Shown here: piece after piece, positions 15,941 through 16,096 of the stretch
Numbering within the stretch: the first letter of the stretch is position 1
Layout: every line of letters starts with the position of its first letter
Origin: Actinomycetes bacterium
Lineage (GTDB): Bacteria; Actinomycetota; Thermoleophilia; Solirubrobacterales; 70-9
Direction: 5' to 3'
Length of the DNA stretch: 16,096 bases
Assembly (NCBI GenBank): GCA_023434465.1
Contig: JAEYSQ010000160.1
Coordinates: 1-16,096 of the forward strand
Notes under the pieces: model-generated
The model's input: the letters and a program-made list of their open reading frames with translations, nothing else
The model's database searches: none
What the model was told of the DNA's origin: nothing
Position numbers and translations under genes: made by a program

Positions 15941-16096
15941 CACCCCCGACCCGAACCCTGCAGGACCAGAAGTTTCACGGTGCGGGACGACGAGGTTCTG
16001 GCTGCACTTAGGTAGCTATACGCCACGAGACTTCCGCCAGCGTCTCCGGCGGTCATGAAACGGGGCGGCTGGGGTAGCCGTGGGGTCGGGTAGGCG

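Larger units (their letters stand above)
15652..15969. repeat. Cluster of degenerate intergenic repeats
   Basis: The box GATCGAGGGGTCCGGG occurs at 15652-15667 and exactly again at 15709-15724, with a variant (GATCGAGGGGTTCGG) at 15866-15880. A longer unit, from GGTTCC through CTCGACGG, AACCCTGC, the GATCGAGGGG box, CGGTGGTAT and CCCCAAAAA, occurs at 15666-15744 and 15824-15902 with about 80% identity. A third partial copy at 15945-15967 matches 15685-15707 at 22 of 23 bases. This pattern fits a dispersed intergenic repeat family or a decayed element. Confidence 0.75.
15621..16096. other. Gene-free stretch with degenerate repeats
   Basis: I see no convincing gene in these 476 bases. The left two thirds (about 15652-15969) is made of degenerate direct and inverted repeats, listed separately. 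A minus-strand open frame spans most of it, but the two main repeat copies are 158 bp apart, which is not a multiple of three, so they are not read in one frame; this speaks against coding. The last 127 bases (15970-16096) hold only a weak 5-bp GC hairpin at 16034-16052. Confidence 0.6.

Noticed and set aside
15571..16056. Minus-strand 161-codon open frame over the repeat region
   Set aside because: It is Arg/Pro/Ser-rich, lacks any recognisable motif, overlaps the zinc-ribbon gene, and the DNA repeats fall in different frames. High GC alone gives such long frames.

Overview
The window is high-GC, gene-dense bacterial DNA with compact operons, many 1-11 nt gene overlaps and some GTG starts. 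The gene content (A2-type aa3 oxidase with a CtaC/CtaD/CtaE core, PotB/PotC-type permeases, a GT4 glycosyltransferase, PhoA-family phosphatase) suggests a high-GC Gram-positive bacterium. A deep-branching actinobacterium such as a member of Thermoleophilia/Solirubrobacterales is my best guess. That placement is inference from composition and protein style, not a database result. No rRNA, tRNA, CRISPR array, insertion sequence or phage gene is visible.

Layout. (1) Positions 1-4912, plus strand: a tightly coupled operon holding the tail of an upstream gene (perhaps the transporter's binding protein), two spermidine/putrescine-type ABC permeases, an FAD-dependent oxidoreductase of the phytoene-desaturase/PYROXD2 type, an M20 metallo-amidohydrolase and a small cupin. 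It reads as a module that imports a cationic amine-like compound and then oxidises and hydrolyses it; the substrate is unknown. (2) Positions 4925-7509, minus strand, convergent with (1): a class III PLP aminotransferase translationally coupled to a Kbl-type alpha-oxoamine synthase. (3) Positions 7546-8934, minus strand: an exported PhoA-family alkaline phosphatase with its own terminator, a good sigma-70-like promoter and a perfect 17-bp palindrome at the predicted transcription start. (4) Positions 9021-9102: two consecutive hairpins between the phosphatase promoter and the oxidase operon. (5) Positions 9134-13726, minus strand: the terminal oxidase operon ctaC-ctaD-(tandem Usp-like protein)-ctaE-(small two-helix membrane protein). 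(6) Positions 13779-15329, minus strand: a long GT4 glycosyltransferase 52 bp upstream of ctaC. (7) Positions 15351-15620, plus strand: an 89-residue zinc-ribbon protein, divergent from the glycosyltransferase. (8) Positions 15621-16096: no gene seen, but a cluster of degenerate direct and inverted repeats.

The least ordinary parts are the A2-type oxidase with no fused cytochrome c, with a two-helix N-terminal extension on subunit I and a Usp-like gene in the operon; the palindromic operator in front of the phosphatase; the amine-module operon; and the repeat cluster at the right end. I see no clear defence system or novel mobile system.
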